A DNA stretch of 64,000 bases from Sipunculus nudus. Lineage: Eukaryota; Annelida; Sipuncula; Golfingiida; Sipunculidae. Under the pieces are notes generated by a model. That model had not been told where the DNA came from. It did no database searches and saw nothing but the letters and a program-made list of their open reading frames with translations. The stretch covers positions 59,107,159 to 59,171,158 of the forward strand of contig CM049313.1 in the NCBI GenBank assembly GCA_026874595.1, written 5' to 3'. Positions 1-14,600 of the stretch are shown piece by piece (within the stretch, counting starts at the first letter, position 1; each line of letters opens with the position of its first letter). A program made the position numbers and the translations under genes.

Positions 1-3000
1 TGTTGCTGTTTCTGTTGATGACTTTCCTATTTCACAATGGCTTAATTTATTTTCAAGAGGCAACTTTGCTATTGCACTTTTGCATAAGTGAGTAGCATCT
101 TTGTTTATTTCACAACAGTAAGGCACAATTAATATGGTCTTCATGCAGTGCACTGCACGGTATTTTATTTGTAATGCCACATAACAAGCCTTAATTGTTG
201 AATTTGGAAGATTGTGGTTTGAAATATCCAGCTTGTACTCCTGAAATTTTGAAGAATGGTAAGAAGGAATGTGGCCAGAAATCAATTGGTCTGGGAGGAA
301 AAACGGAGCCGTGGGCTGGCTCGGAGAGCCTGGGTGTGGTCTGTAGGCATGTAATACGACGCTCACCTGCTCGTTACAGGGAGGATGCTATTGTTACTAT
401 ATCGCTGTAATTAGCATGCCCTGACGGGAACCAGCCTCAGTCAACGGGGATTCGGTTACCGCCAGTGTCTGTGTGCAAAAACGCGGGACTTGAAATGATT
501 AGAGCTGGAAGCATGCCATTCATTGTGGTGCTTTTGCGATATTGTCACCTGAAATCTTGTTTGTGAATGGCCTGGCCACATGGGGGGGGGGGGGGGGGGA
601 GCTGGGAGATGAGCAACAGTAGGTTTACATTCCGTGGCCCTTTTAGCGTGGCGTAACCATGAATGGTCACAGAAAGAACCCAGAAAAGCATTTTCATTAC
701 TGAGCCACAGACAAATTCCAGCTTTCCTCGCATTCAGCAATTTAAAGCTCTTGTGATTTTGTTCTCTTTCAGCATGTATTCAAATAGAATAATTTGCCAT
801 ACAAATTAAAAATTAATTGATCATTTATGATATAGGTTGGGAGTTGTTGATACTTTATCAGTTTAATTAATTTAATACATCAGGTGTTAGAAGTTTATTC
901 TCCTTGCTGAAACAGATTTAATCTAATGTAAAGAAGTGATTTCTAATAGACTGATAAAAATCAATCTCCATGTTTTTGTAATAAGTTCATTAATGATATA
1001 GTCATTTCAGAACACTGAAGAATACACAAGCAAGTTTTTCCATGTGCAAGTTTTATGAGGTCATCCGGATATGCCAAGTGTCTAATATTTATTGTTTTTC
1101 TGGAAAATGATCAATATCATTTATTAATAATATGCTTAGGTGCACTGGTCCAGGTTTAGATGGATAAAAAAATATGGGTCATAACTTGGTAGGCATCTAA
1201 GTGATTAGATCAATAAGGCAGCTTATCGTAAAACCCAGTTGAATGGCACTGAATCAGACAATGATTCCAGGTGTACTAGCTGGCCGGGCTCACCCACTAT
1301 ACATCCTTGGTCCATGGTAATCTATATCACCAGAGAGCTACATGTTACGTTGTGACGCACATCCATTTTGTCCTTGTGTCACTGTAATCTATATGGCACA
1401 CAAGCTTCTACTTTTTTTCATGGTTGACCAAGGTGGTTTCTGGTATTAATTCACTGCAGGTATATATTGCTGTTACAGTGTACCAAACAAAGTGACACGC
1501 ATATATTGGTTGGGTGCAAACAGCAGGTGTTTTGTAACCTGTTTAGCTCTGTTTATTTTGTGCTGTTCTTTTTTGCTGAGGCGCCTGGCAGCGTTGTCAG
1601 TGGGACACCAGGACAAGTGTTTGGGCTTATCTGTCGGGTATCATCTTCAACTGGTGAGGTATCTGATGTCATTATGATTCAGGTGTATTGTCAACTGGAT
1701 GTAGCTGATTTATTTTCCCTGTGTATTGACATTGGTTTGAGTGACAGTGAGGCTCTTTGTGACAGGGCTGTGGCGCTGTAGGTAGCAACCCTTACGAGTG
1801 TTTATCTGCCTGCCCACCATTGATATTTGTTGCCGATACCATCGATCACCAGAGTCTTCCAGGCACATTGTTGTGGGCTGGGGTATTGTTGGTTACCATG
1901 GAGATGAGAGGTATGCCGAGAAGGAGACAGGGTGAGAGCAAGCCCAGGCAGGTATACAATCAATGTCCATTTCAGCCAAGCCAACAAGGTGCCCGCTTCC
2001 CCAACATTGATCCTATCCTTTGTGTTACTAAAGGCCCATTATCTTGTCCGACCGTCTGCCATGTCGCACCCACTACCTGCCTATTCACACTTCTACCTGC
2101 ACGGTACCCCAGAGAGGTTCATATCCATTCTGCAGTGTAGCTCCATGCCTTCATCCCTTACTGGAGACGGCATTCAGGTAGGTTGTACTTGGTCCCATCA
2201 GGCATTAGAAAGGTGAATTGCTCTGCAGACACAGGCTTTGTTACCTTGCTCAGGTGCATTTCAGACTTGCTATATGGGCAGACACTTCATTTACAGAATA
2301 TTTCATTGAGGTGTTTAAATTATAGCCTAAGTCCTGCATGGGAACTTGAATAAGACCAGGTGAATTGTTGACAAAATTACTATTAGTCAAGTTAGAATAA
2401 CCTGCTGATTATGAGAAACTTGTGACTGGGATAGTCAGGATCATTACTCCAAGCCAAATTAATATAAATTAAACATGTTATTTCTTGTGGTCCATAGAAC
2501 TCTTTTTTTTTTAAGTCAGGGACGATGCATAGGGGTTACTGGAACGCCAGACTTTCAGGTCATGTGACTCAGGATGGTTATAATATAATGTGAAACCAGA
2601 AAGTGATACTTGTACCATATCAGTGTTAAATCTCACCAGTAGTGCTCTTTACCTAGGACAACCAGATTTTCTTGATATATTGAGTATATTTTGTGGAAGG
2701 TCCTTTAAAGTGGGTGTTACTATTCATACTTGTCTTTGCATGTCAAAACCTGATATTAATACCTGGTGTTTAGGGGTGTTGTGGCCAAATGGTCATAATT
2801 AATATTAAACTTAAGGTAATAATGAGCTGTAGAATTATCTGTAATTTCATATCTTAAGCCTAATCTGAAAATAATATAAGATAGAATATTCCCTATTATA
2901 CTGTTGAAATATCAGAATTTTTATAGCTTAAACTTGAGCTGTTAATATATTCATAAGAAAAACCCTTAATATGCTGTAGAAATACCAATATTAACTTAAA

Positions 3001-3541
3001 CCTTAAATGTAAATATATTTATGAAAATAAACCCCTAAAATGCTTTACATAGAAATATTCGTATTTTTATAACTTGAACGCTAACTGATAATATATAGAT
3101 GAGAACATCCCCGAAGACCCACTATGATGAAGAATTAATGGTACAGAGTCTCCACTTTTGGACCATTCTGGCAGTGTTGTTTCAGCTGCTGTGCAGCCAG
3201 TCAGGTGCTTTGTCTTCCTGACCTCACATGCTTCAGCTGTAGTGGCAGTCTGTTCAGGACCAGGACACAAGATTGCTCAGTGCAGTGATCCTTGCCCTTC
3301 TGTGTTCAGTACTGTTACACTAGCAGCCCTCGACCCATTAGCCAGTAAGCAGTTAAACGAGATCAGTGCTAAATTTTTTTTATATCTTGGAAATGACCAA
3401 AATAAAATACATATCCCATGTAGGTGCAGATTAATAGAAATAAGCAAGGAAATTTAGCACTACAATATATTTCTTTTGTAGGAGCAAATGAAAAATAAAA
3501 CAACAGAGGAAACTTAACCAAGGATATATGTGTATTTGCAG
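1..3541. other. Region upstream of the first recognised coding exon; no gene supported
   Basis: No ORF here looks like a known protein. The exon at 3542 is preceded by a splice acceptor, so this stretch probably contains the first intron and perhaps a 5' UTR exon of the downstream gene, but I cannot place the transcription start. It has patches of higher GC (about 290-440 and 1250-2220) between AT-rich segments. A run of 18 G lies at 582-599. Confidence 0.4.
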
Positions 3542-3543
3542 GC

Positions 3544-3645
3544 ATGAAGCGCCCCCATGATGAAGGTGGAGATGACAGCCGCCCAATGAAACGTCAGCGC
3601 GGGGATGGCCCCCATGTCGATGTCCGCATTCTGCTGCCCAGCAAG
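3544..3645 (+). CDS. hnRNP K coding exon 1 (N-terminus, start of KH1)
   Basis: Encodes residues 1-34. It begins [10 protein letters not shown], continues with a basic KRQR-like segment that resembles the bipartite nuclear signal region of vertebrate hnRNP K, and enters KH1 with [10 protein letters not shown]. The exon itself starts at 3542 after a tttgcag acceptor. The donor is gtattt at 3646. Confidence 0.9.
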
Positions 3646-6600
3646 GTATTTTTTTTTTTATTTATTAGATTCAAAATCTTCCAAAAATTTTGCAACCACT
3701 GGATTTAATCCAGACACAAATTTTGCTTTTCCTCAGTAAAGATAAGTTCCCATGCATACATATGTACTGCATTTACAGCCATTCTTAATGTGGATTGTGT
3801 TGCTGATTACTGTATGTTTGGTTAAATTTTGCTCATGATAGATTACTCTTTATTCAGTTTATCTTGTATGTTAAATTAATAGATTTGAGGACAGGGATAA
3901 AATAATTTTTGTTACTTATAATAAATGTATACTCAACTAGATCATGTGTGATCCTTGTCCTTCAAACAAATATATGCAAGTCTCATATCTTAGTTACATA
4001 CATGTTACATTTTGAAAAATTGTTAGCATTTGTATTGAGTTGTTCTTGATTTTTTTTTTTTTTTTCACAGAATGCAGGTGCCATTATTGGCAAAGGAGGA
4101 TCAAACATTAAACGCCTTAGATCAGACGTACGTATCACAGTTTTCGTATTCCTTATGTTCTTTCTCTTTTCCATTGCTATGGAAATTTAAATCTTTCACA
4201 CTGCCAATTCCTGTTTATGTAAATACATTTGTTATTAACCTAAGTTAATAATAACTGCAGTCTTTCAGGCAATCATCTTTTGAACCTTTTTACATTGTCT
4301 TTAAAAAATGCCTTCGAAACCAACCCGTTTTGAGAGTTTAGTACAATTGTTTTGATACAAATCCACTGTGTAAGAAATATATACTCCTCACCATGTTTTA
4401 ATACCCAGTCTGTAGAGAATACTTATAATGCACCCATCCTTCATATGCTATTGTTGAAAGTTTAAATCCATTATATATATATACATATATAATGCAGTAC
4501 CTTATATATTTTATGCACCCTACTTGCTGATTGTACCAGCACACATGTAAAAGTATATACAACACTGGCCTTATTGGTTGTTGAAGATGGCAGCCTATAT
4601 ATTTTAATTTATCTTTGGGAGGGGGTGGTAGTTTCTTTAAAATCTTTTTGACTAAATAAAACATTTACATAACCTAATTGGAATTAACACCGGGGAAACC
4701 TAGGGTTTGAAAATTCAGGGGGCATTCTGTTATAATGTGGTTAGCCTACATCTTGGTCACCAAACCGGATCCCTGAAACCAGACATGTTCTTAAGAATTC
4801 TAAGTCATTTGAAGATATTTGCACTTATGCATCAATGAAAATATATCCTTAAGGACAAAATTTCAGTTTCACCTTCAATGACCATCCAGTGTGCTGAATA
4901 CAGAAAAAAAATATTACCATTGTCACTTCCGCAGTACTTTTGCAACATTTATAAAAGTATATATCACAGATGCCATGTTTCTTGCTTCCTTTCCCAGCCT
5001 TCCTGTCATTAATGCAACATCAATGACCATTTAATGTAACTTTAATGTCCCTTTTTCTCTCCACAGATTATGCTTATTTATTGGCCATTGTAGCTGCTTT
5101 CAGGCCCAGCCCGGTCCAAGTACTGTAAGAATTCTCCACTGGCCAGACTTGAAAATTTTTTTGATAATTGTACATGTTTACTATATAGTGTACCTCAACC
5201 TTGCCACTAGTGTAGTAACAACCAGTCACAGTTGTTAGACATGTTAAATATATGTGTCCTTTTTGCAGAGTCGCTGGTCCACCACATGCTAATATGCTGT
5301 TGCATATTCATGAATAAAATGACCGTTATTTCTTATTTGCTCAGGTACCCTCCACTCCACCTGAGCCAATCCTCATGCCTGTTGGAATGTCTTATTAATT
5401 AATATTAACTAAGTGGTCACTTGGTTGACCACCCAATCATATTGACCACTTGCCATTGTTTTAACCAGGAACTCTTCCAAGACCATTGCCAAGTCATGCC
5501 ATGATGATATGAATATCCACCATTTCATTTTGACTCATGTTTTACTCTCTTCTTTTTCCCCTTATGAATTGTCTGGCCTTTCTTGGTCTTGTGTCCAAAT
5601 ATGGCCCACCAATTCCACTCCGTCTCTCCATCAAACGACCTTGACTGCCCTTGACTTGATCCATTGACCGGTCGGATCGCCTGTCTTATCTTGGCCCGCT
5701 TCCAATCTCCATACGTCCATCAAATGGCCCGTCCTGACGACCGCTCGCTCGCCCACTCTACAGTACAATGCGATTGTTACTGTGCCCGACAGTAGCGGCC
5801 CAGAACGGTATGCTCTTAGTATCTGACCTTTTCTTTCTTAGTCTCACAAAATGTCCGTAAATCCATTTACCTGAAAACTACTATACTGTTAAAAAAAGAG
5901 CGCTGTAGGGTTGTTATCACGTAATAAAATGTCTAGTCCTACGTCTTTCTCGTGAATTAAATGATTTAATGTTTCGCATATTTATCATCAGTCCATTTTA
6001 ACTGTGTAAGAAGTTATCTTTTATGTGAAAATTTTAATGCTTTTTTAACGTGTTTAAGATTAATTTTAATTTAAGAATATCATTGTCATATTAAGCATGT
6101 TCTTTTCCATTTACCATTTTATTTACATGTTCATGTTGTATGGTTTCTAGTCCATGACCCAAATGATGAAAGTGTATCATGAATGAAAGAAACTAAGATA
6201 AAGTTGAGAGGGTCGGAGGTCAAAGGTGTATGGATGTTGGTTTGAGTTGATCTGCTATGAGTGGTAATGGGCATGTTCTAAGCTGTATGGTGATATTGAC
6301 TGTTATGATTAAGTGTTTGAGTGTGTGTTCTTGTGTGTGATTATGATAGGTGCATGTTAACATGACTTGTAATTTCCTTGTGTACGTTTTAGGATTCTTA
6401 CTGTTGGAGCCCCTCTTGGAACTGTGTGTGAAGTGCTGATGGATCTCCTGCCAGATCTGGAGGAGGTAGGTATCTTTAAGGTTGAAAAATTATAGGAACT
6501 GGTTGTTGGCTTCAGAATACATTGAGGAGATCATAAAGATGTCATTCCACGCTTCATCTGCTTTTGAGATTATTAAATTAAGAAACTTGTACTGTGAAGT

Positions 6601-9600
6601 GTTTGCTTTTCCCAATGTTTTTTTTTTCAATATTTCTAAAATCAAAGGCTTTGTAAGAAAATTATAAATTGTTTAAAAGGTCTTTTGAGTGGCATATTTA
6701 AGTGTTCTCTTCCCATGCTAAAAAATGATAGAAGGTCCAACATTGACATATTAAAAGGTGGTACATGACAACCTGCAAGAATTACTGCTTGGCTAAATAT
6801 GTCATCAAAACCAAATTTTTATTTTCTTGGTTTAATACCAGTTCTTGTCAAAGCCCATATCTCCTGATGCAGAAGAGTAATGTCTGTTGTAAATCCACCC
6901 CGATCCCTTAGCTGTGACAGCCTGGTCTCGTCGAGCTGACCTGTAGTTGACATTAGAGAGGCTTAGATGTTCATGACGGTGACCGCCCCTGGTCAGGTCA
7001 GGTCTGGATGGACAAAGGGGCTCATCCCCTATGAATACTAATTTGCCCTGGTGGACTAATTGTCATAACATCCCTTGTTCCGACATTTGATATACAGATC
7101 ATCATTAAGCACTGTATTGGTCAATCAGAATCCTAAAATGACAGCAGGCTTAACATTGCTTGCACTTGTAATGGTGCTTTGCTTGTCTTTGCTCATATTC
7201 GTACTAGGTTTGTAAATTTTACCTGGTTGATATGTGCAGCACCCCCTCTGCCATGATTTAAGTATACTTATTTAAATACTGGTACAGTAAGTTAGATCTA
7301 GTCTATGGGCACTTGGCTAACCTAACTTGGTAAATTGAAAATTAACCTGAAGAATCCTGCAGACCAAGCCAACAACTATCCTGTATCTCATTGTTTGAAA
7401 AACATTAGGATCATGCTTGTTGAGAGTCCGGTTTTATACATGAAAACCTGAAGAATCCTGCAGACCAAGCCAACAACTATCCTGTATCTCATTGTTTTAA
7501 AAAACATTAATGGTATTGGGATCATGCTTGTTGAGAGTCCGGTTTTATACATGCTAATTCAAAACCTGCCTTCTGGAACAAACATCACGACTTATTGTTG
7601 CTCATGCTTTACATGACTATAATTCCCTCAATTATTCTTCCTGATATCAGTTAAACATAAGCGGTGGTCTTGAGCTGCATTCTGTAACTCCTCAGCTTTG
7701 CTGGAGTTTTGTTAAGGATTTAATTGATCACCAAGCACTTGACTGACAGTTAATTTCTTGACCAGCAGTGGTGCGTTTCCTTACTTAACATTCTGGAGAC
7801 AGCATTTCCTGCTGGCTAGTCACATGTCCATTTAAATAGAACCTGGTCTTCCTCATTATAAACTTATGACGATTCTAACAAGAAGTTGCATGGGGGAGCT
7901 TTTAATTGCTTTTGTTCAAAGGGTTCTGTTCTTATTGGCATCTCCTAAATATATTTTTTTTTGTAATTCTGGGTTCTGGGTGTACTAAATGCTGTGATAC
8001 CATATTTGAAATGATAAAAGGACCTATATAATCAGTTCCTAGCAGAAAAGAAGATAGGAGGGAATGGTGTACAGTTCTTTTTTACAATTTATCTTATCTT
8101 GAGGCATTTGTTCTCAACATTCCAAGAAAAACCTTGATTTAATTTTACATTTTTTTTTATCAGATTGAGAATAATTTTAAGTGGTAAAAAATTATAAATG
8201 CTGCTCATTGCAAAATAAATCTGGATTTCATTTAGAAGTATGTAAGAGGGTCTAAAATTGACACATTGAAAGCCGATATGTAGGATCTTTAACAAATCCT
8301 TTTAAGTTTCAAGTAATAAGTCCACTGCCATAAGGTGGCAGGACTAATAAACTGGTCCAAGTCTGTCAGGCCCTTGTTTATTACAGAGCTGAAGGTGGCT
8401 CAGAGTGTGGGCTGACCACCAGGAGAGCCTAATGAGTTGGTCACGAGAGGGGGTGGAAGGGAGATGAGTCTCCAGGAAGCCACATCGGCTGGCTAACGAG
8501 CAAAATGATAGCAAAATGGCGGATAAGAACAAGGACTTGACTACATCGTTAACTCCACCATTGCCGCCAACCTGTTATCCTTTTGCTGTCACTGTCACCA
8601 TATTGCTTTGAAAGAGGTCATTAGTTCAAAAGTGAGAGCTGCTTGAGAACCACTTGATTGTGTACACAGTTTATTGGGGTGCTGTACCATCTTATAACTT
8701 CTTTCTGATTAAAGGATTTGGATTTTTTGTTATATTATTATGAAATTCAACCCAGGCAATACCTAATGCCGGAATTTTCATTAGCTCCAAAGACTTAGTT
8801 ACTCGCTCTCTTCCAGCATATTTTGTGCTGTCATTGGTCCAGTGATCATCTGATGCAACGTTTTGTCTAATTGGATTAAGTCCAGGAAAGCATTACTGAG
8901 GCAGATACTCTTATAGAAATGGAATCAGTTAGCCATGCATGTGGTTGAATGGGTTTTGTCTCAATGTCTTGGATGCTTATTTAGACAGTTTTGTATGTCC
9001 TTGACAATTTGATGAGAAGACTGGTTGCTTAAATCCCTGAAACTTGTTAAAAAAAACTATTTTTATTCTTGTATTTTTGAAAGTGGTGAAAAATGTGTCT
9101 TCTTGTGTTTGTGCAAGTATGGTGAACTTGGTGCACTCAAGCAAATGTCATATGGTCTGTACATACTGAAGGGCTATAGACCCTCGGATAAATGCAAGAC
9201 TTGTCTAAGATCATCTTGTCACAGCATGATACTTCTGCACTCTAAACTTCTAAACAGCAAGAGATTATAAAGATTTGACTTAATTAGTAATTTGTGCATG
9301 CCACCAGGTTTCTTAGAAGTTTGCTTCTTTTCATCACTTCAGTACAAGATGCACAAGGGATCACGCGACTTTGATGTAGAGCTTCGCGTGTTGATCCATG
9401 AGAGTCAGGCAGGTGCCGTCATCGGTAAAGGAGGTCAGAAGATCAAGGATCTTCGTCAGGTAATCTTAGGCTCTAATCTTATTGAATTAAAAATTTCAGT
9501 TTTCACCTGGTGCTTGTTTTTGCTAGTTTTACTAAAATTTCATTGCATGAATAAAGTATTTCTTAAAGGGTTTGTTATCATAGATTTGGATAAAATACAG

Positions 9601-11596
9601 CAAAAAAATGTTATAAGAGGATTTTAAAACATGTCTATGGTGCAGTTTTTCAAACATATGTATATGGTGCATGATGCTGGCTCTGAATCAATCATAAATT
9701 AAAATAAAAAATCTTCAGTTTTGTTTTGATATTTCTTATTTTAAAAAAATTGAAATTATATGGCCAGAATGTTTGCATAGAAATGTATAGTGATTCAGCA
9801 TTGTAAAACTCATTGTTTTAGTGCCATGAGTGAAGTTAAATCTATGGACAGTCACAGATGAGGATTTCCAGGGTTAGCTAATGATAGTGGGGATGTTCTT
9901 CAATCAGCAGTACATCATATATGCTGTATCTGTGTTGATAAACATTTCGTTTTTTTTTGCACAAGAGCAGTTAGTGTCTACGTTATTTGTCTGTGTGAGC
10001 TATTTATGTGGTATTTATCTTTTTGTTCTTCCAATTAACTATAAATGTTTTGTCAACAGGAAACCGGAACCGATATCAAGGTGTACTCTTCCTGCTGCCC
10101 TGACTCCACTGAGAGGATCTGTCAAATAAAGGGCAAGCTTGGCACGGCTGTGGAGGCCATGGCTGTCATCTTTGAGTTGCTTCAGTCTGTAAGTACTTAC
10201 TGTCTCTGTTTTCATAATGATTTTACAGAATCAAGGGACAATGTTAAAATAATGGAAGATGCAGTATATTGAGCAGAAGTTGAATTGTAATGTAATGCGA
10301 AGTCAGGCTTTTTCAGTATCTAATAAGGGCTGCAGTTAATCCTAAATTTCTTCATGCAAAAATAATTGATATGCTATAGTACTTAAAACAATGATATTCT
10401 TTGATCATTCAGTTAGATAAGCACATGATGGCTGGTAAATTTATTTTGTGTAATATTCTCCCTTGTGTGCATTGTCATAAGCATAAGGACATTGCTTTCA
10501 GACTTGGAAAAATGTGTAAATTTGAGGGTTCATATGCTGTCCTTTTTGTACAGATGTCACATTGGCCATACCATCTTCAAGGCAATTTCATATATTTCAA
10601 GAAATGATTGAAGTAAAGCAACTCTTTTATTTTTTACAGGCACCACCCAAGGGCTTCAACAGTCCTTATGACCCACACAACTTTGACGAGTACTACGCAG
10701 CCGACTACGGAGGATACACCTCCATGCATGGCCGTGGTAGTGGCGGACCACGTGGTGGTGCTGGTGGTCAGGGAGGTGGTGGACGCGGTGGTGGAATGCG
10801 TGGTGGACGTGGAGGCCGGTGAGAACTTGATTTATTAAAAAATAGAATTTAAATATATCATAAATATTTTTTTATGTGGAGATATCTTCATTTAGTTCTT
10901 TGATTCAAACGTGTCAAAACATAACATGTGACAAAATTTCACTCTGTTGATATTCCATAGACCATATCCTGGAACCAGATTTCTCAAGGCATACATTTAA
11001 ATGAAACTTCAAATACAACTTCAAGAAATAAATTGATCACTAAAAATGAAACAAAAAATAAACAGACCTCATATTCAAAATGTTGAACATAAGTTAAAAT
11101 TTTTGTGTGCTCAAAGTTAAGTTGTATAAGAATATGTTTGAATAATATTTGAGCTTTGTGATCTTTCCCTAATCTTACCCTGATCCCCTGTATATTGCAG
11201 AGGTGGCCGCGGAAGCATGGGAGGAGGAGACTTTGGCATGGGTATGGGAGGTGGTATGGGTGGAGGAATGGGAGGTGAGATTGGAGGCATGGGAGGTCGC
11301 GGAGGTCGACAGGGCCGCAGCATGGGTGGCGGAGGCATGGGAATGGGAGGAGGTATGGGCGGCGGAATGGGAGGAGGAATGTCCGGCGGAGGAGGAAGCA
11401 TGGGCGGAGGAATGGGATTTGGAAGCAGAGGAGGAAGAGGGTCCCGTGGCGGCAGGTCAGTCATTAAATTAAAATTTTATCTCTCGTCATGTGCAGATAG
11501 ATTCCTGACCCCTGTTCCTTAAAATGTTCCTCAGATGCACTATGAAGGGTGGTAAACCTGACAATTTTCAGGACCTGACATTAATTTAAGATTTCC

Positions 11597-11631
<35 letters not shown>

Positions 11632-14600
11632 GTTATTACAGTTTTACTCATGTTATTACAGTTTTAGCATTACATGCTTTTGAATTTTTTGTTTGAAATG
11701 GTAATCAGAGAGAAATTCTGTTTAAGTTCTTAACAACCTTTCATCAGCTGACTGGTTGAACATTAAATGTAGCCAAGTTTACCCAATCTATTCTATAATC
11801 AGTGTGTTTTTCAAGATGACTGTGTTAGCCAGAAATGCTTATTTTAAGTGTAGTTCTATATATTATTTTATTATCACTTTACAACGTAGACTTGTTACAT
11901 TTTTGTCATGTGAAGATAAGAAAATCTTTTATTGTTTCCAGAGGTAACATGAATGGAATGGGTCGCGGTGGTCGAGGAGGCATGTCTGGTGGTATGAGTA
12001 AATTCAGTAAGTATATTTGTAAAATATTTGTTGTTTATGCTGACTATTGCTGGGTTTGTAAAGATGAAAAAGATGCATTGTCATCACAAGTGAACATTTG
12101 TGGTTTTCCTTAGTAGATGTATGCTGAATCAATATTTGCAATTTCTGCAAAAACACAAAATTACAATTTATTGTTTCTGATTAATTTTCCAGAGTTAAAA
12201 TTATTGTGACTATTCTCTGAAACTCCTCATATTAGTTACAGACTAGTTAACTAGAATTTGTTGTTTTGATTATTTATTTTAGAAACATGAATACTTGTTT
12301 CTTCTCTGCTGCATCTGTAAATTGATGGTAATATGCTGGCTTAGTTTTGAAAGTAATTAGAGGTTTTAAAATGTTGATGTCTCTTTGTACCTGCAGGTAT
12401 GGGCGGCGGAAATGGCAACATGGGCAGCATGGGGATGGGCGGTCAGAATTTCGCACAGGACACAATGGTTAGTTTTATCCCATAAACCTTATCTCACTCT
12501 TCATGATATTTTAAATTATCCTCCTTTGCCCAGTTATAATTTACTGAATACATTACACTTTATATTGGAGATCACATAATTGTTCATAACAGCTTTGCTA
12601 AAATTTAGTACAATTGAATCTTATGATCCTTCCCGGTCAGATGGTTCTTAGCTTTTATGACCTACAAACAAGGGTAAACAACACATTATAAACCAAGTCA
12701 GATCTTATCTGTAATCATATAAAAGAATAACTATACGTTTTATCAAAAACTTTTGTTACATTAAACACCAGCTTGACTGCCGGATACATTAGATACATTT
12801 TATTTAGATTTATTGTATGGATGTTTTGAATGCTTGTCATGTGATGTGTTGCCTCAGACTGAATGTTTTGTCGTGACTTTCAGGGAGGCATGGACCAGCA
12901 GGGTATGATGTTTGGTGGAGCCAACACATCAAACACTCAAGTCAGCATTCCCAAAGATGTAAGTTCTACCACTCTACCGCTTCCCCCTATGAAACTGTAG
13001 GTGGATACTTGTAATAAGGATGTCATTCATAACATTACTGGTCATCAGGAATTCAGAAATTAAAATAACTGACAGTAATCCTATTTGATGATCCTTTTAG
13101 AATGAAAATGTGTCACAACATGTTATCTAGTACATTAGCTACTCCTGAAGGTTATTGGTGAATATTTTTACAAATAAGAGTTATGATTTACATTAACAAA
13201 ACTTCCTATTTATGGTAATTTCAGCTAGCAGAAATAAATTATTATATTAAAAATTGGCAAATGCATTTTTTATATCCATAGTAACTCTCGATAATACTGT
13301 CCATGATTTAAGTCTTTCATCAGTGCTGCAAATTTGTGCTGCCTTCATGCAAAAACATGTAAATATGGCGGCACCCAGATATATTTTAGCCATTTATAAA
13401 ATTTTAAAATTACTATTAAAAAATCTTTACTGTTAAAAACCTTAAGATGGTTGACAAGAATTTCAGAAGAAAGTTGAAAAGAATGCATTATCGTTAGATT
13501 AATCCAGATATAAAATATGGAAAAACTAAGATTTCTTTGTCTGAACAGTTGGCAGGTGCTATCATTGGTAAAGGAGGGTCCAGAATCCGACAGATCCGCC
13601 AAGAATCTGGTGCAGGAATCACGATAGATGAGGCCTTGCCCGGATCCACAGACCGCATCATCACAATCACAGGCACGCAGGATCAGATCCAAAATGCACA
13701 GTATTTGCTGCAACAGAGGTAATGACCAATTTGAAAGGGACCAGCATGGGTCGCATGGGTCTTCTTGATTTAACATCTGCACTCCTCCATTAAATCTTAA
13801 CCTCTTCACAACCGCTGCTCATGACCGGCCTCCTAGTCTTCTCCTGATCCTCTAATATGATTTGTAATAAAGAAAAAGACAAATCATCAACGATAATTAT
13901 AATGAAGAAGTAAGCTCATTGGCAAAAGAGGAAACAAAAATTGGCATGATCATGGTTTCAGAGATTTCTGCAGAATTATTTATTAAAGTATGATTGACAG
14001 ACCTTTTCCTGATTTGCTTGCACTCAACTTCACACTAAATGGCTTGTACATTAGAACTGATGCATGATCCTCATACTGTAGTGTGTAGTGTTTTCATATA
14101 TTAAAATCATACTGTATATATACTTCAAGCACAATATACTGAAGTGTGTAGTGTTTTCATATATTAAAATCATACTGTTTATATACTTCAAGCACAATGA
14201 AACAAGCTTTAGCAGGCCAGTCCTTTTTCATCTAGCTGCCAATTTTTTGACAAAGGGCATGTAGAGTGGATCTTTATCTGCCAGTAAGTTTTCAGGGAAT
14301 GTAGAAAAGCCAGGTACTGGTAGATGCCAACTGGAGCAGTTCTACTACCTTGTGTGTAAATATTAACCAATTGTAAATACAGTATCAACTAATGAAGATA
14401 CCTGCTTGAAAGCCTAGGTGGTGGTGAGTTACCAACTAACAGTGCTTGCTTCCTCAGTCTTAAGGACACCTGTAGGATTTCACACTAATTTGCTTGCTTG
14501 GTTCCTGGGTCTGGTTTGGACAACTTTGCTTGCCTCTATCCGACTCCTGTACTAAATGCCTGGTGCATACGGTTTGGAAGACTAGTGATTTTGTTGTTTC

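Noticed and set aside
1467-2216. Overlapping ORFs around 1.5-2.2 kb as upstream coding exons of hnRNP K
   Set aside because: None resembles the N-terminus of the family and none joins the exon at 3542 with convincing splice signals.
11117-11464. Pro-rich antisense ORF and Glu/Trp/Ala-rich ORF over the Gly-Met exon
   Set aside because: They are frame shadows of hnRNP K exon 8, whose own frame is supported by splice phase and family similarity.
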